Notes: generated by a model not told the origin, from the sequence alone. A stretch of 16,333 bases of DNA from Saprospiraceae bacterium (GCA_022842255.1 JALHPW010000031.1:1-16333); one strand, 5' to 3'. Positions 1-6,846 are shown, numbered from the stretch's first letter. Program-made: numbers and translations.

Positions 1-565
1 AAATACTTGCCCCCTCGATATTACCTGTTTTGTTCACCGTAAATTTGACCGCCGCCATATCAAAACCCTGAAATTGGTCAGCCGGAATAGCTTGAATGGC
101 CGTTTTTTGCAGATATTGCATTAAGGCTTCTGTTCCTCCTGCAAAACTTGCCATATAGTCTGGCTTTACCGAAAACGTAAAATCAAACTCCTGAATATCA
201 TTGCTTTTCAAGGTGTTTTCAGGCAAATACCGAACCACTACCGAAATTTCGGTGCCCGCATCCACACGATTCAAGTTGTCTTTTTGGACTGGGGTAAGTA
301 CATCGGAATTGCCCACCGATTGTTGCATTTTCCCCTGGATGGTGGTGAAAATGGTCACAGATTCATAGGTCCGAACCCAACTGGTTTTAAAATGCTGATT
401 TAACTCTGCAATACTGGTGGCTGCATTCAACTGTTCTTTTGAAAAAGACAAATAGGGGTCAACCCGGTTTACTTCAAAGTGAAGCCCATTGTTTTGAGCC
501 ATCATGAATACAGGAAAGGCGAATACGAGCAGTGCGCTCATCCATTGCTGTGGAAAAATTTTCAT
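1..565 (-). CDS. Exported protein with TonB C-terminal-like domain (3' end beyond window)
   Basis: This gene reads leftward and leaves the window; 188 codons are open with no stop. The start at 563-565 opens with a basic/hydrophobic signal peptide (MKIF...LLVFAFPVFMMAQ) whose likely cleavage lies near A23-Q24, so the product should be exported to the periplasm or cell surface. Residues about 25-135 match no family I recognise. From about residue 142 the sequence resembles the start of a TonB C-terminal domain: a GG, then ALMQYLQK, a proline where YP is usual (IPAD), and a strand like VKFTVNKTGNIEGA. Family knowledge: such domains occur in TonB energy transducers and in many Bacteroidota exported proteins of unknown role. 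There is no N-terminal membrane anchor other than the signal peptide, so a true TonB is less likely. A TAnnTTTG box lies about 70 nt upstream. Confidence 0.62.
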   Translation of the reverse strand, partial: MKIFPQQWMSALLVFAFPVFMMAQNNGLHFEVNRVDPYLSFSKEQLNAATSIAELNQHFKTSWVRTYESVTIFTTIQGKMQQSVGNSDVLTPVQKDNLNRVDAGTEISVVVRYLPENTLKSNDIQEFDFTFSVKPDYMASFAGGTEALMQYLQKTAIQAIPADQFQGFDMAAVKFTVNKTGNIEGASI

Positions 566-632
566 AACCGTTGTGTTGTTAGACCGTGTCTATTTTGGTT
601 GTGTTTAGAACATGATGAAAAGCGAATCAATG

Positions 633-640
633 CAAATGTA
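633..640 (-). promoter_or_regulatory. Bacteroidota -7 box for the leftward TonB-C-like gene
   Basis: On the minus strand this reads TACATTTG, a full match to TAnnTTTG, 67 nt upstream of the start at 565. No convincing TTG element lies 17-23 nt further upstream, so only the -7 half is supported. Confidence 0.45.
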
Positions 641-764
641 AGGTTTACTTAGCAAATCTCAGGCGCTTTCGCTGTGCAGCATTGTTCTCGCTTTTTCAAA
701 ACTTATATTCTGTCAAAATTCCGCCAGTACTTGCTCCGATTCGTGTAGCCAGCACAAGTTTCCT

Positions 765-772
765 TACTTTTG
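765..772 (+). promoter_or_regulatory. Bacteroidota -7 box for the acyl-CoA dehydrogenase gene
   Basis: TACTTTTG matches TAnnTTTG exactly and ends 31 nt before the start codon at 804, which would give a leader of about 25 nt. The TTG element is not evident at the expected distance. No Shine-Dalgarno sequence precedes the ATG, as is common in this phylum. Confidence 0.5.
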
Positions 773-803
773 CGCCCGATTTTTACCTAACCAATACTTT
801 TCC

Positions 804-2000
804 ATGCAAAAGCCCAGCACTGCACGCGAAGACCGCTACCAACACCACGACTATTACGGCGTTGACGAACTCCTCACTTCCGAACACCTCCTCGCCCGCG
901 ATGCGGTGCGCCAATGGGTGAAATCGGAGGTCAGTCCTATCATTGAAGATTACGCAAACCGCGCCGAATGCCCCACCCATTTGTTCAAAGGGCTGGCTGA
1001 AATCGGTGCCTTTGGCCCTTCCCTACCTGCTGAATATGGCTGTGGTGGTATGGACGAAATCGCCTATGGGGTCATCATGCAAGAACTCGAACGCGGCGAT
1101 TCCGGCGTACGCTCTATGGCTTCCGTACAGGGCTCGTTGGTGATGTATCCGATTTATCGCTTTGGTTCGGAGGAACAACGCCGCCACTACCTGCCCAAAT
1201 TGGCAAAAGGCGAGTTCATCGGTTGCTTTGGTCTCACGGAGCCAGATGCCGGTTCCAATCCCAGCGGCATGCTCACCAACGTGAAAGACGACGGCGATTC
1301 CTACATTTTGAATGGTTCAAAAATGTGGATCACCAACTCACCAGTGGCAGACATTGCGGTGGTTTGGGCCAAAAACGAAGAAGGCAAAATCATCGGTATG
1401 ATTGTCGAAAAAGGCATGAAAGGCTTCAGCGCGCCCGAAATCCACGGCAAATGGAGCTTGCGCGCCAGCATCACCGGCGAACTCGTTTTTGAGGACGTGC
1501 GCGTGCCCAAGAAAAATGTATTGCCAGGCGTTCAGGGCCTTAAAGGCCCACTTTCTTGCCTCACCAAAGCCCGTTACGGCATTGCCTGGGGTGCGATTGG
1601 CGCAGCCTTGGATTGCTACGATTCAGCCCTGCGTTATTCCAAGGAGCGTGTTCAGTTTGGTCGCCCCATCGGTGGTTTCCAATTGACACAGAAGAAATTG
1701 GCCGAAATGATTACCGAAATCACCAAGGCCCAACTGCTGGCCTGGCGGCTCGGGACGCTCGCGAATGTGGGCAAACACACGCCCGCGCAAGTGTCCATGG
1801 CCAAACGCAACAACGTACACATGGCCCTGGAAATCGCCCGCGAAGCCCGTCAGATCCACGGTGGCATGGGTATCACTAACGAATACCCAGTAATGCGCCA
1901 CATGATGAACCTGGAGACGGTGCTCACCTACGAAGGCACGCACGATATCCACTTGTTGATTACAGGACAGGATGTGACTGGGTTGGCGGCGTATGAATAA
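804..2000 (+). CDS. gcdH: Acyl-CoA dehydrogenase, glutaryl-CoA dehydrogenase type
   Basis: A flavin enzyme of 398 aa, the full length for the family, that oxidises acyl-CoA in the cytoplasm. Known role of the glutaryl type: oxidative decarboxylation of glutaryl-CoA to crotonyl-CoA in lysine and tryptophan breakdown, passing electrons to ETF. Visible evidence: the acyl-CoA dehydrogenase signature at 141-153 (CFGLTEPDAGSNP), the flavin-contact stretch KMWITN near 173, and the C-terminal YEGTHDIH with the catalytic base at E377. The segment GVRSMASVQGSLVM places an arginine at R103, where glutaryl-CoA dehydrogenases keep the arginine that binds the substrate's terminal carboxylate; this is why I prefer this subtype over short-chain acyl-CoA dehydrogenase. 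It stands alone, flanked by its own -7 box and, downstream, by an inverted repeat and a terminator. Substrate specificity is inferred; the superfamily is certain. Confidence 0.9.
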   Translation: MQKPSTAREDRYQHHDYYGVDELLTSEHLLARDAVRQWVKSEVSPIIEDYANRAECPTHLFKGLAEIGAFGPSLPAEYGCGGMDEIAYGVIMQELERGDSGVRSMASVQGSLVMYPIYRFGSEEQRRHYLPKLAKGEFIGCFGLTEPDAGSNPSGMLTNVKDDGDSYILNGSKMWITNSPVADIAVVWAKNEEGKIIGMIVEKGMKGFSAPEIHGKWSLRASITGELVFEDVRVPKKNVLPGVQGLKGPLSCLTKARYGIAWGAIGAALDCYDSALRYSKERVQFGRPIGGFQLTQKKLAEMITEITKAQLLAWRLGTLANVGKHTPAQVSMAKRNNVHMALEIAREARQIHGGMGITNEYPVMRHMMNLETVLTYEGTHDIHLLITGQDVTGLAAYE

Positions 2001-2013
2001 ATGTCCGAACAGG

Positions 2014-2157
2014 AATGTCCAATATCCAACAGAGAATTTCCAATGTCCAAGTATCGCCAGCGCTTGAAATTGGAATCAAGCAATTGATTTCAATGCGGGA
2101 ATTTCAAGAGATGGCCCCATTTGGACATTGGACATTCTCCGTTGGATATTGGACATT
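2014..2157. repeat. Large inverted repeat built of TTGGACA-type heptamers
   Basis: The left arm is 2014-2050 and the right arm 2121-2157. They are 37 nt each and match at 35 of 37 positions when one is reverse-complemented. Each arm is itself a run of degenerate 7-mers (AATGTCC, AATATCC, ..., AATTTCC, AATGTCC on the left; TTGGACA, TTGGACA, ..., TTGGATA, TTGGACA on the right). A nested perfect 9-bp inverted pair (2063-2071 with 2100-2108) lies in the 70-nt centre. It begins 14 nt after the stop of the dehydrogenase gene and ends at the A-tract of the following terminator, so it would form the 3' UTR of that transcript. I see no coding capacity in it. Confidence 0.85.
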
Positions 2158-2188
2158 AAAAAAGGCTTCCCGAGGGAAGCCTTTTTCG
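2158..2188. terminator. Bidirectional intrinsic terminator
   Basis: A perfect 7-bp stem (GGCTTCC at 2164-2170, GGAAGCC at 2175-2181) with a 4-nt loop is flanked by an A-run (2158-2163) on the left and a T-run (2182-2186) on the right. It can therefore stop both the rightward dehydrogenase transcript and the leftward tRNA transcript, which ends one base away. Confidence 0.85.
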
Positions 2189-2272
2189 TGACCACGACTG
2201 GAGTCGAACCAGCACATCCGTAAGGACACTACCCCCTCAAAGTAGCGCGTCTACCAATTCCGCCACGTGGCC
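2189..2272 (-). tRNA. tRNA-Leu (anticodon GAG)
   Basis: This 84-nt cloverleaf is read on the minus strand. The acceptor stem GGCCACG (2272-2266) pairs with CGTGGTC (2196-2190) including one G-U, and the discriminator is A (2189). The anticodon stem CTACT/GGTAG encloses the loop TTGAGGG, which gives anticodon GAG at 2238-2236 and decodes CUC/CUU leucine codons. The long variable arm (TGTCC...GGA) is typical of class II tRNA-Leu, and the T arm has GGTTCGACTCC. No CCA is encoded. A TAnnTTTG box lies about 75 nt upstream and a terminator directly follows. Confidence 0.95.
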
Positions 2273-2347
2273 GTTTTTATCCGCCGAAGCCTTGACAAAG
2301 GCGGGTGCTTTACAAAGCTGACTGGGTCAGGATTTCAAAAGCGGGTG

Positions 2348-2355
2348 CAAAGATA
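2348..2355 (-). promoter_or_regulatory. Candidate promoter box for tRNA-Leu
   Basis: The minus strand reads TATCTTTG, a full TAnnTTTG match, about 75 nt upstream of the tRNA 5' end. The leader between them holds an imperfect hairpin (2281-2304), and an 8-bp direct repeat GCGGGTGC occurs at 2301-2308 and 2341-2348. I see no terminator for dapA in 2273-2403, so read-through from dapA into the tRNA is also possible. Confidence 0.45.
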
Positions 2356-2403
2356 TTGCTTCCATTGATTTCAGGAAGCAGAGTGCCGAAAATTTCTAAA
2401 AAA

Positions 2404-3294
2404 TCATTGCCCAGCCTTTTCCAGCTCCGCCATAATGCCGTGTACCCCTTGTTCCGTCATCGATACCAGCGGCAACCGAACCTCTCGACTACAAAGCCCT
2501 TGCAACTCCATGGCCGCTTTAACGCCCACGGGGTTTCCCTCGGCAAAAAGGAGCTTGTAGAGTTCCAATAGTTTAAAATTCAATTTTTGTGCTGTTGGCA
2601 AATCTTGTCGCAAGGCAGCACGAACCATGTCGGTAAATGGGCGCGGCAAGGTATTGGCAATCACCGAAATGACGCCGTCGCCCCCAGCAGCAATGAGCGG
2701 CAGGGTAATAAAATCATCCCCGCTCAAGACTAAAAAATTGTCGGGACGCCCTTTCAATATCTTCATAATCTGATAGATATCATCGGAGGCCTCTTTCACC
2801 GCGATGAACTTATCGCTGCCGTGCGCGAGGCGGAGGGTGGTCTCCGCCGTCATGTTCGAGGACGTCCGGCTCGGCACATTGTAAATGATAATGGGCAGCG
2901 GCGATGCTTCGGCAAGGGCCATATAATGCTGATAAATGCCCTCTTGCCCTGGTTTGTTGTAGGCCGGGTTGCTGGAAAGCAGCGCATCGATGCCTTCAAA
3001 ATTGAAGCCTTTGATTTTTTCCACCATCGCGGCGGTATTGTTTCCACCAAAAACACCCGCTACTAGGGGCAACCGACCACGGTTGACTTTGATGGTAAAA
3101 TCCAAAATCTGCCGATGTTCGGCATCGGTGGTGGTGCTCGATTCGCCCGTGGTGCCCAGGCTTACGAGAAATTCGACCCCGCCAGCAATGACGTGTTCGA
3201 TGATGCGCTCCAGGTCTTCCCAGTCTATTGCGCCGTTTTTGAATGGCGTGACGAGCGCCACGCCCGTACCACGCAGTTTTTGATTTAAGTTCAT
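2404..3294 (-). CDS. dapA: 4-hydroxy-tetrahydrodipicolinate synthase
   Basis: Condenses pyruvate with aspartate semialdehyde in the cytoplasm, the committed step to diaminopimelate and lysine, and so supplies peptidoglycan as well. At 296 aa it is the usual length. Active-site residues are all present: the Schiff-base lysine K167 in FIAVKEAS, Y138 in IIIYNVPSRTS with R143 of the aldehyde-binding site, T48-T49 in GTTGESS, and Y112 in NPAYNKP contributed across the dimer. The start is taken at 3292-3294 (MNLNQKLRGTG). A longer reading frame opens to 3393, but its extra 33 codons translate the GGAAC palindromes upstream and do not resemble any DapA N-terminus. It lies 120 nt downstream of the DUF6913-like gene on the same strand, so the two may be co-transcribed through the repeat. 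Confidence 0.96.
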   Translation of the reverse strand: MNLNQKLRGTGVALVTPFKNGAIDWEDLERIIEHVIAGGVEFLVSLGTTGESSTTTDAEHRQILDFTIKVNRGRLPLVAGVFGGNNTAAMVEKIKGFNFEGIDALLSSNPAYNKPGQEGIYQHYMALAEASPLPIIIYNVPSRTSSNMTAETTLRLAHGSDKFIAVKEASDDIYQIMKILKGRPDNFLVLSGDDFITLPLIAAGGDGVISVIANTLPRPFTDMVRAALRQDLPTAQKLNFKLLELYKLLFAEGNPVGVKAAMELQGLCSREVRLPLVSMTEQGVHGIMAELEKAGQ

Positions 3295-3337
3295 GGTTAT
3301 GTACGCAGGAAGGTTATTCTGGTTTGTTCTTAGTTTG

Positions 3338-3414
3338 TCCGGAACGCTGTTCCGGGGTACATACACGTCCCGGAACAGCGTTCCGGGGTACATGGACGGA
3401 GTTCCGGGGCACTA
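3338..3414. repeat. GGAAC...GTTCC palindromic repeat cluster, copy 1
   Basis: Two full palindromic units, CCGGAACGCTGTTCCGG (3339-3355) and CCCGGAACAGCGTTCCGGG (3369-3387), are each followed by GGTACATR. A half unit (GGAGTTCCGGGGCAC, 3398-3412) ends against the stop codon of the upstream gene. The block resembles the cluster at 7840-7918, including the junction sequence that reads TAGTGCCCCGGAACTC on the minus strand. It is a REP-like intergenic element, and transcribed units would fold as short GC-rich hairpins. Confidence 0.85.
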
Positions 3415-3942
3415 CTACTTCAAAACAATTTTCCCTAGGTAAAGCGCCAGTTGTTCGGTAAAATACCGAATGCCTTTGCCTTCCGGGGTTTCCAGTTGGA
3501 TATCAAAATCATTGGGGCGGCTGGTGGCAAATCCAATCTTAAATGCTGCTTGCGACTTTGCCGCGAGCCATACCAGGGGTGGAAGTTCGTCGGGGTTGAG
3601 TGTGAGCAACAGGTCAAGTTTTTCATTTGAAAACCCCAGGGCCTTATCGCTTTTGGGCTGTCCGAGCCAGGACGTCTCTTTCAGAAAAAACGAATCAAAG
3701 GCTGGATTTTCAGGAGCTTTCTTGTCGTTAAAAAAACCCAGGACGGACACTTTTTTGCCTTGCTTTTCCAAGGAACGCACAAATTCAAGGCTTTCTTTTC
3801 GAGCTGTTTCGGAGGTCGCATCAAACAAAACCCCCACGGTGCGCGCACTGTCGAGGGTATGCACCTGTCGGGCACGTTTTTGCGAAGTCAGCAATTCGCG
3901 GAGGGCTTTTTTGAACAAGAGGGCGCGGAGTGGAGCGAGCAT
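3415..3942 (-). CDS. DUF6913-like conserved protein of Bacteroidota
   Basis: A soluble 175-aa protein with no signal peptide or membrane segment. After a basic N-terminal helix (residues 1-28, rich in K and R) comes a strand-rich part beginning with TVGVLFDAT (about 35-43), then helices rich in E and K, a second strand VSVLGFFND (about 65-73), and a C-terminal LETPEGKGIRYFTEQLALYLGKI. Gene position next to dapA and the general sequence pattern resemble the DUF6913 family, which has no assigned function; this assignment is from memory and moderate. A TACATTTG promoter box sits 20 nt upstream of the ATG, supporting this start. The stop is followed at once by the GGAAC repeat and then dapA. Confidence 0.7.
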   Translation of the reverse strand: MLAPLRALLFKKALRELLTSQKRARQVHTLDSARTVGVLFDATSETARKESLEFVRSLEKQGKKVSVLGFFNDKKAPENPAFDSFFLKETSWLGQPKSDKALGFSNEKLDLLLTLNPDELPPLVWLAAKSQAAFKIGFATSRPNDFDIQLETPEGKGIRYFTEQLALYLGKIVLK

Positions 3943-3961
3943 AGTTTTCTCAGTTGAGGCG

Positions 3962-3969
3962 CAAATGTA
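3962..3969 (-). promoter_or_regulatory. Bacteroidota -7 box for the DUF6913-like gene
   Basis: TACATTTG on the minus strand is an exact TAnnTTTG match, 20 nt before the start codon at 3942. Its upstream half lies close to or inside the 3' end of the HNH gene. Confidence 0.55.
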
Positions 3970-3989
3970 CGTCAGGGATTAATCAATGA

Positions 3990-4400
3990 TCATGGGTATC
4001 TACCAGCTTGTACCAATAGTCGCCTCAAAATTATACGGTCAGGGTTGTTTAGGTCAAGCACTTTGATTGTTGCTGCACCGATGTCCGTGAGCGGAATAAT
4101 TTCACCATTATCCTGCTCGAAGTGCTTTTCCCATTTATCGCGGCGAGGATGAAAAAGCCGAATCAACTGCTCTCCACCAGAAAGGTAGGTGCCCAAATCA
4201 GTCCCTTTGTTTTGGTTGCAAACAGAACATGATAATGCAAGGTTCTCGAAGTCGGTGCCACCACCATGTTTCAAACTGATGATATGGTCCACATGGAAGG
4301 TGTACTCCAAGTCACTTTGATGAATGCAGCAGTATTCACAGCGATACTGGGCGTTTTCAGTAACAAATGCACGGAGTTGTGAAGAAATCGCTTGTCTCAT
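3990..4400 (-). CDS. HNH endonuclease (cassette 1)
   Basis: A 136-aa single-domain HNH nuclease. Visible motif order: a zinc knuckle C21xxC24, then VDHIIS with D38-H39 (the HNH catalytic histidine), the HGGG turn, N53 in ENLAL, and the second zinc pair C58xxC61 followed by NQNKG. The C-terminal half has LFHPRRDKWEKHF and a GAATIKVLDLN-like stretch. From family memory, this places it in the abundant stand-alone HNH family of cyanobacteria, Chloroflexota, planctomycetes and Bacteroidota, whose substrate is unknown. Its ATG overlaps the stop of the upstream 79-aa gene by 4 nt (ATGA, 4397-4400), implying coupled translation. A second homologous pair starts at 15888; over the first 67 aligned residues the two nucleases share 34 identities without gaps. 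No methylase or targeting subunit is adjacent, so restriction by the standard model is unlikely. Confidence 0.88.
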   Translation of the reverse strand: MRQAISSQLRAFVTENAQYRCEYCCIHQSDLEYTFHVDHIISLKHGGGTDFENLALSCSVCNQNKGTDLGTYLSGGEQLIRLFHPRRDKWEKHFEQDNGEIIPLTDIGAATIKVLDLNNPDRIILRRLLVQAGRYP

Positions 4401-4636
4401 GCGGCAAGACGTAGGCGGGCACGGACTTTGGCAAGTGCAATAAGGTGCTCTAGCGCAAGGTAGCGGTCAAGTTCATATTGCTCATCGGAAGTTAATCCTT
4501 CGTCTTTCTTTTTGAAAAGCAGTTCTTCCACACGCTCCTGTACTTTGGGCGAAGGACTCAATTCAAGCAATCGCTCCGGGTCGAGGCTTGCGATAAACTC
4601 CGCAACCTCTTCATAGCCTAAGGATGTAGCAGTCAT
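4397..4636 (-). CDS. Small helical protein paired with HNH endonuclease (cassette 1)
   Basis: A 79-aa, highly charged and apparently all-helical protein with no signal peptide or Cys/His metal site. It has a conserved-looking LDPERLLEL segment (about 18-26), a VQERVEELLFKKKDEGLTSDEQYELD helix-turn-helix-like middle (about 32-57), and a basic LEHLIALAKVRARLRL tail (about 62-77). The homologue at 15888-16136 shares 35 of 70 aligned residues, strongest in the tail. The LT..E..ELD..L.LEHL.. pattern is common in small proteins encoded just before this HNH type. The function is unknown; an accessory, inhibitor or DNA-binding partner of the nuclease are possible inferences. The ATGA overlap with the nuclease supports a joint role. 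Confidence 0.8.
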   Translation of the reverse strand: MTATSLGYEEVAEFIASLDPERLLELSPSPKVQERVEELLFKKKDEGLTSDEQYELDRYLALEHLIALAKVRARLRLAA

Positions 4637-4652
4637 GGATGAGTATTTTGTG

Positions 4653-4660
4653 CAAATATC
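4653..4660 (-). promoter_or_regulatory. Weak -7 box for HNH cassette 1
   Basis: The minus strand reads GATATTTG, one mismatch from TAnnTTTG, 16 nt before the 79-aa gene's ATG. The distance is close to the 19 nt seen for the better box of cassette 2. Confidence 0.35.
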
Positions 4661-4679
4661 GCGATTTTCAAGGAAATAT

Positions 4680-4723
4680 AAAAAAAAGCAAACGCCGCCC
4701 AGAATTGAATTCCGAGCGGCGTT
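4680..4723 (-). terminator. Intrinsic terminator of dnaK
   Basis: On the minus strand a perfect 8-bp arm AACGCCGC (4723-4716) pairs with GCGGCGTT (4698-4691). The loop contains a further AATTC/GAATT pairing, and TGC plus eight T residues (4687-4680) follow. It starts 31 nt after the dnaK stop and separates dnaK from the HNH cassette. Confidence 0.9.
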
Positions 4724-4753
4724 GGTATTTTCAAAAAGCCTTAAAATCTATGC

Positions 4754-6673
4754 TTAGCTCTTCACTTCCTCAAACTCCACATCCTGCGCCTCGCTGCCTG
4801 AACCTCCGCCCTTTGGTCCGCCAGTGGCTGAATCGTAAGGGTTCCCCCCCGCTTCGCTTCCCCCTGCGGCTTGTTGTGCGGCGTAAATCTCCTGGCTCGC
4901 AGCGTTCCAAGCTTCCGTGAGGGCCGCTTGGGCAGTGTCGAGTCGGGCGATGTCCTGCACCTTGTGCGCCTCGCGGAGTTCGTCGAGTGCTTTCTCGATG
5001 GTCTCCTTGTGGTTGGCAGGCACTTTGTCGCCGAATTCCTTGAGCTGCTTTTCCGTTTGGAAAACAAGCGTGTCTGCAGCGTTGAGTTTTTCGGCGCGTT
5101 CGCGAGTCTGACGGTCGGTTTCGGCGTTGGCTTGCGCCTCGGCTTTCATACGAGCGATTTCGTCTTTGCTTAGGCCGGTGCTGGCTTCAATTCGGATATT
5201 TTGTTGTTTGCCCGTGCCTTTGTCCACCGCCGTTACCGAAAGGATACCGTTTGCATCCATGTCGAAAATGACTTCGATTTGTGGAACACCACGGGGTGCT
5301 GGCGGAATATCGTTCAAGATAAAGCGACCTACGGAACGGTTATCGCGTGCCATCGGACGTTCGCCTTGCAGGATATGGATTTCCACCTGCGGCTGATTGT
5401 CGGAGGCCGTAGAATACGTTTTCGACTTTTTGGTCGGAACAGTAGTGTTGGCTTCAATCACCACGTCGTAGATGTTGCCCATGGTCTCGATACCCAGCGA
5501 AAGCGGGGTCACGTCGAGCAGGAGCACATCGCTGACGGCACCGCTGAGTACGCCTCCTTGAACGGCTGCACCGATGGCCACTACCTCATCCGGATTCACC
5601 GAGCGGTTTGGTTTTTTACCAAAGAACTTCTCGACTTCCTCCTGGATGCGTGGGATACGGGTTGAACCGCCCACGAGAATCACTTCGTCCACCTCGTTGG
5701 GCTTCATGCCCGCGTCCTTGAGCGCCTTGCGGCAAGGTTCGAGGGTGCGCTGCACGAGGGCATCGGTCATTTGTTCGAATTTTGCACGGCTGAGCTTGAT
5801 AACCAAGTGCTTCGGCACACCATCCACAGCGGTGATGTACGGAAGGTTGATTTCGGTTTCCATACCGCTCGACAATTCGATTTTGGCCTTTTCAGCGGCT
5901 TCTTTCAAGCGCTGGAGTGCCATTGGATCCTTGCGGAGGTCGATATTTTCTTGGCGTTTGAACTCATCGGCCAACCATTCGATGATGGTTTGGTCGAAGT
6001 CGTCGCCACCGAGGTGGGTATCGCCATTGGTAGATTTCACTTCAAAAACACCACCACCGAGTTCGAGCACCGAAATATCGAAAGTACCACCACCCAGGTC
6101 GTACACCGCGATTTTCATGTCTTTTTCGCGTTTGTCGAGGCCATAGGCCAAGGCTGCTGCGGTAGGTTCGTTCACGATACGTTTTACGTCAAGACCAGCG
6201 ATGGCGCCCGCTTCTTTGGTTGCCTGGCGCTGCGAGTCGTTGAAATAGGCCGGTACGGTGATGACTGCTTCCGTGACGGCTTCGCCGAGGTAGTCTTCGG
6301 CTACTTTTTTCATTTTTTGCAGGGTCATTGCGCTGATTTCCTGCGGGGTGTAGAGCCTGCCGTCGATTTCCACACGCACGGTGTCATTGTCGCCTTTTAC
6401 GACTTTGTAAGGTACGCGACCGATTTCGGAGGTGGATTCGCTGTAGCGCATCCCCATGAAACGTTTGATGGAAGCGACCGTACGGGTAGGGTTGGTGATG
6501 GCTTGGCGTTTGGCAGGTGCGCCGATTTTGCGCTCGCCATTGTCCAAAAAGCCGACTACGGAAGGGGTGGTACGTGCGCCCTCGTCGTTGGCGATTACGG
6601 TAGGTTCGTTGCCCACCATGACGGATACGCAAGAGTTGGTTGTACCGAGGTCAATGCCGATTATTTTTCCCAT
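4754..6673 (-). CDS. dnaK: Chaperone DnaK (Hsp70)
   Basis: ATP-driven cytoplasmic chaperone of 639 aa, the standard length. Visible Hsp70 signatures: IDLGTTNS at 7-14, VYDLGGGTFDIS at 190-201, and VILVGGSTRIPRIQEEVEKFFG at 331-352. The interdomain linker VLLLDVTPL lies at 383-391, followed by the substrate-binding beta domain, the helical lid with DELREAHK, a Gly/Ala/Ser-rich tail and the acidic end DVEFEEVKS. It is monocistronic here, with no grpE or dnaJ beside it, its own terminator, and a leader of about 280 nt that lacks a TAnnTTTG box but carries a sigma-54-like promoter. A long open frame on the opposite strand (5771-6769) is a by-product of strong codon bias. Confidence 0.99.
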   Translation of the reverse strand: MGKIIGIDLGTTNSCVSVMVGNEPTVIANDEGARTTPSVVGFLDNGERKIGAPAKRQAITNPTRTVASIKRFMGMRYSESTSEIGRVPYKVVKGDNDTVRVEIDGRLYTPQEISAMTLQKMKKVAEDYLGEAVTEAVITVPAYFNDSQRQATKEAGAIAGLDVKRIVNEPTAAALAYGLDKREKDMKIAVYDLGGGTFDISVLELGGGVFEVKSTNGDTHLGGDDFDQTIIEWLADEFKRQENIDLRKDPMALQRLKEAAEKAKIELSSGMETEINLPYITAVDGVPKHLVIKLSRAKFEQMTDALVQRTLEPCRKALKDAGMKPNEVDEVILVGGSTRIPRIQEEVEKFFGKKPNRSVNPDEVVAIGAAVQGGVLSGAVSDVLLLDVTPLSLGIETMGNIYDVVIEANTTVPTKKSKTYSTASDNQPQVEIHILQGERPMARDNRSVGRFILNDIPPAPRGVPQIEVIFDMDANGILSVTAVDKGTGKQQNIRIEASTGLSKDEIARMKAEAQANAETDRQTRERAEKLNAADTLVFQTEKQLKEFGDKVPANHKETIEKALDELREAHKVQDIARLDTAQAALTEAWNAASQEIYAAQQAAGGSEAGGNPYDSATGGPKGGGSGSEAQDVEFEEVKS

Positions 6674-6679
6674 ATCTTA

Positions 6680-6747
6680 GTTGAATTCGTTGAATTTGTG
6701 AAAGAGTTGAATTTGATGGAGTTTACAATTTGGGAGGGTAGACTCCC
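6680..6747 (-). promoter_or_regulatory. dnaK leader with GTTGAATT repeats and a small hairpin
   Basis: Written on the plus strand, GTTGAATT occurs three times (6680-6687, 6689-6696, 6706-6713) just upstream of the dnaK start. A GGGAG/CTCCC hairpin with a 6-nt loop lies at 6732-6747. If transcription starts near 6820 these lie in the mRNA leader. A role in translation control is only a possibility. No CIRCE-type inverted repeat is present. Confidence 0.3.
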
Positions 6748-6830
6748 TGTTTTTGTATTTGTTTGTTGAAGGACTTCAATATTCAAGGGACTGTAAGGTT
6801 GAACAAACAAGGCCCTTGTCCCCTGTGGCT

Positions 6831-6846
6831 ATCAATCGTTGTGCCA
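6831..6846 (-). promoter_or_regulatory. Candidate sigma-54 (-24/-12) promoter of dnaK
   Basis: The minus strand reads TGGCAC (6846-6841), five bases, then TTGAT (6835-6831). This fits the sigma-54 consensus TGGCAC-N5-TTGCA except for A in place of C at -12 and T in place of the last A. The predicted start is near 6820, about 146 nt before the dnaK ATG. No sigma-70-type TAnnTTTG box was found between 6674 and 6951 on this strand. Whether the organism has RpoN is not visible here. Confidence 0.45.

Noticed and set aside
2281..2304. Hairpin as a dapA terminator
   Set aside because: The imperfect stem CCGCC/GGCGG is not followed by a T-run on the minus strand.
3295..3393. N-terminal 33-codon extension of dapA
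   Set aside because: It is a translation of GGAAC palindromes; the shorter start gives the normal DapA length and N-terminus.
3990..4636. Calling the HNH pair a classical toxin-antitoxin or restriction-modification system
   Set aside because: The small gene shows no known antitoxin DNA-binding fold and there is no methyltransferase; gene order and overlap alone do not prove either function.
5771..6769. 332-codon open frame on the plus strand opposite dnaK
   Set aside because: It lies almost wholly antisense to dnaK, has low-complexity F/G/H-rich translation with no recognisable domain, and is explained by the biased codon use of dnaK.
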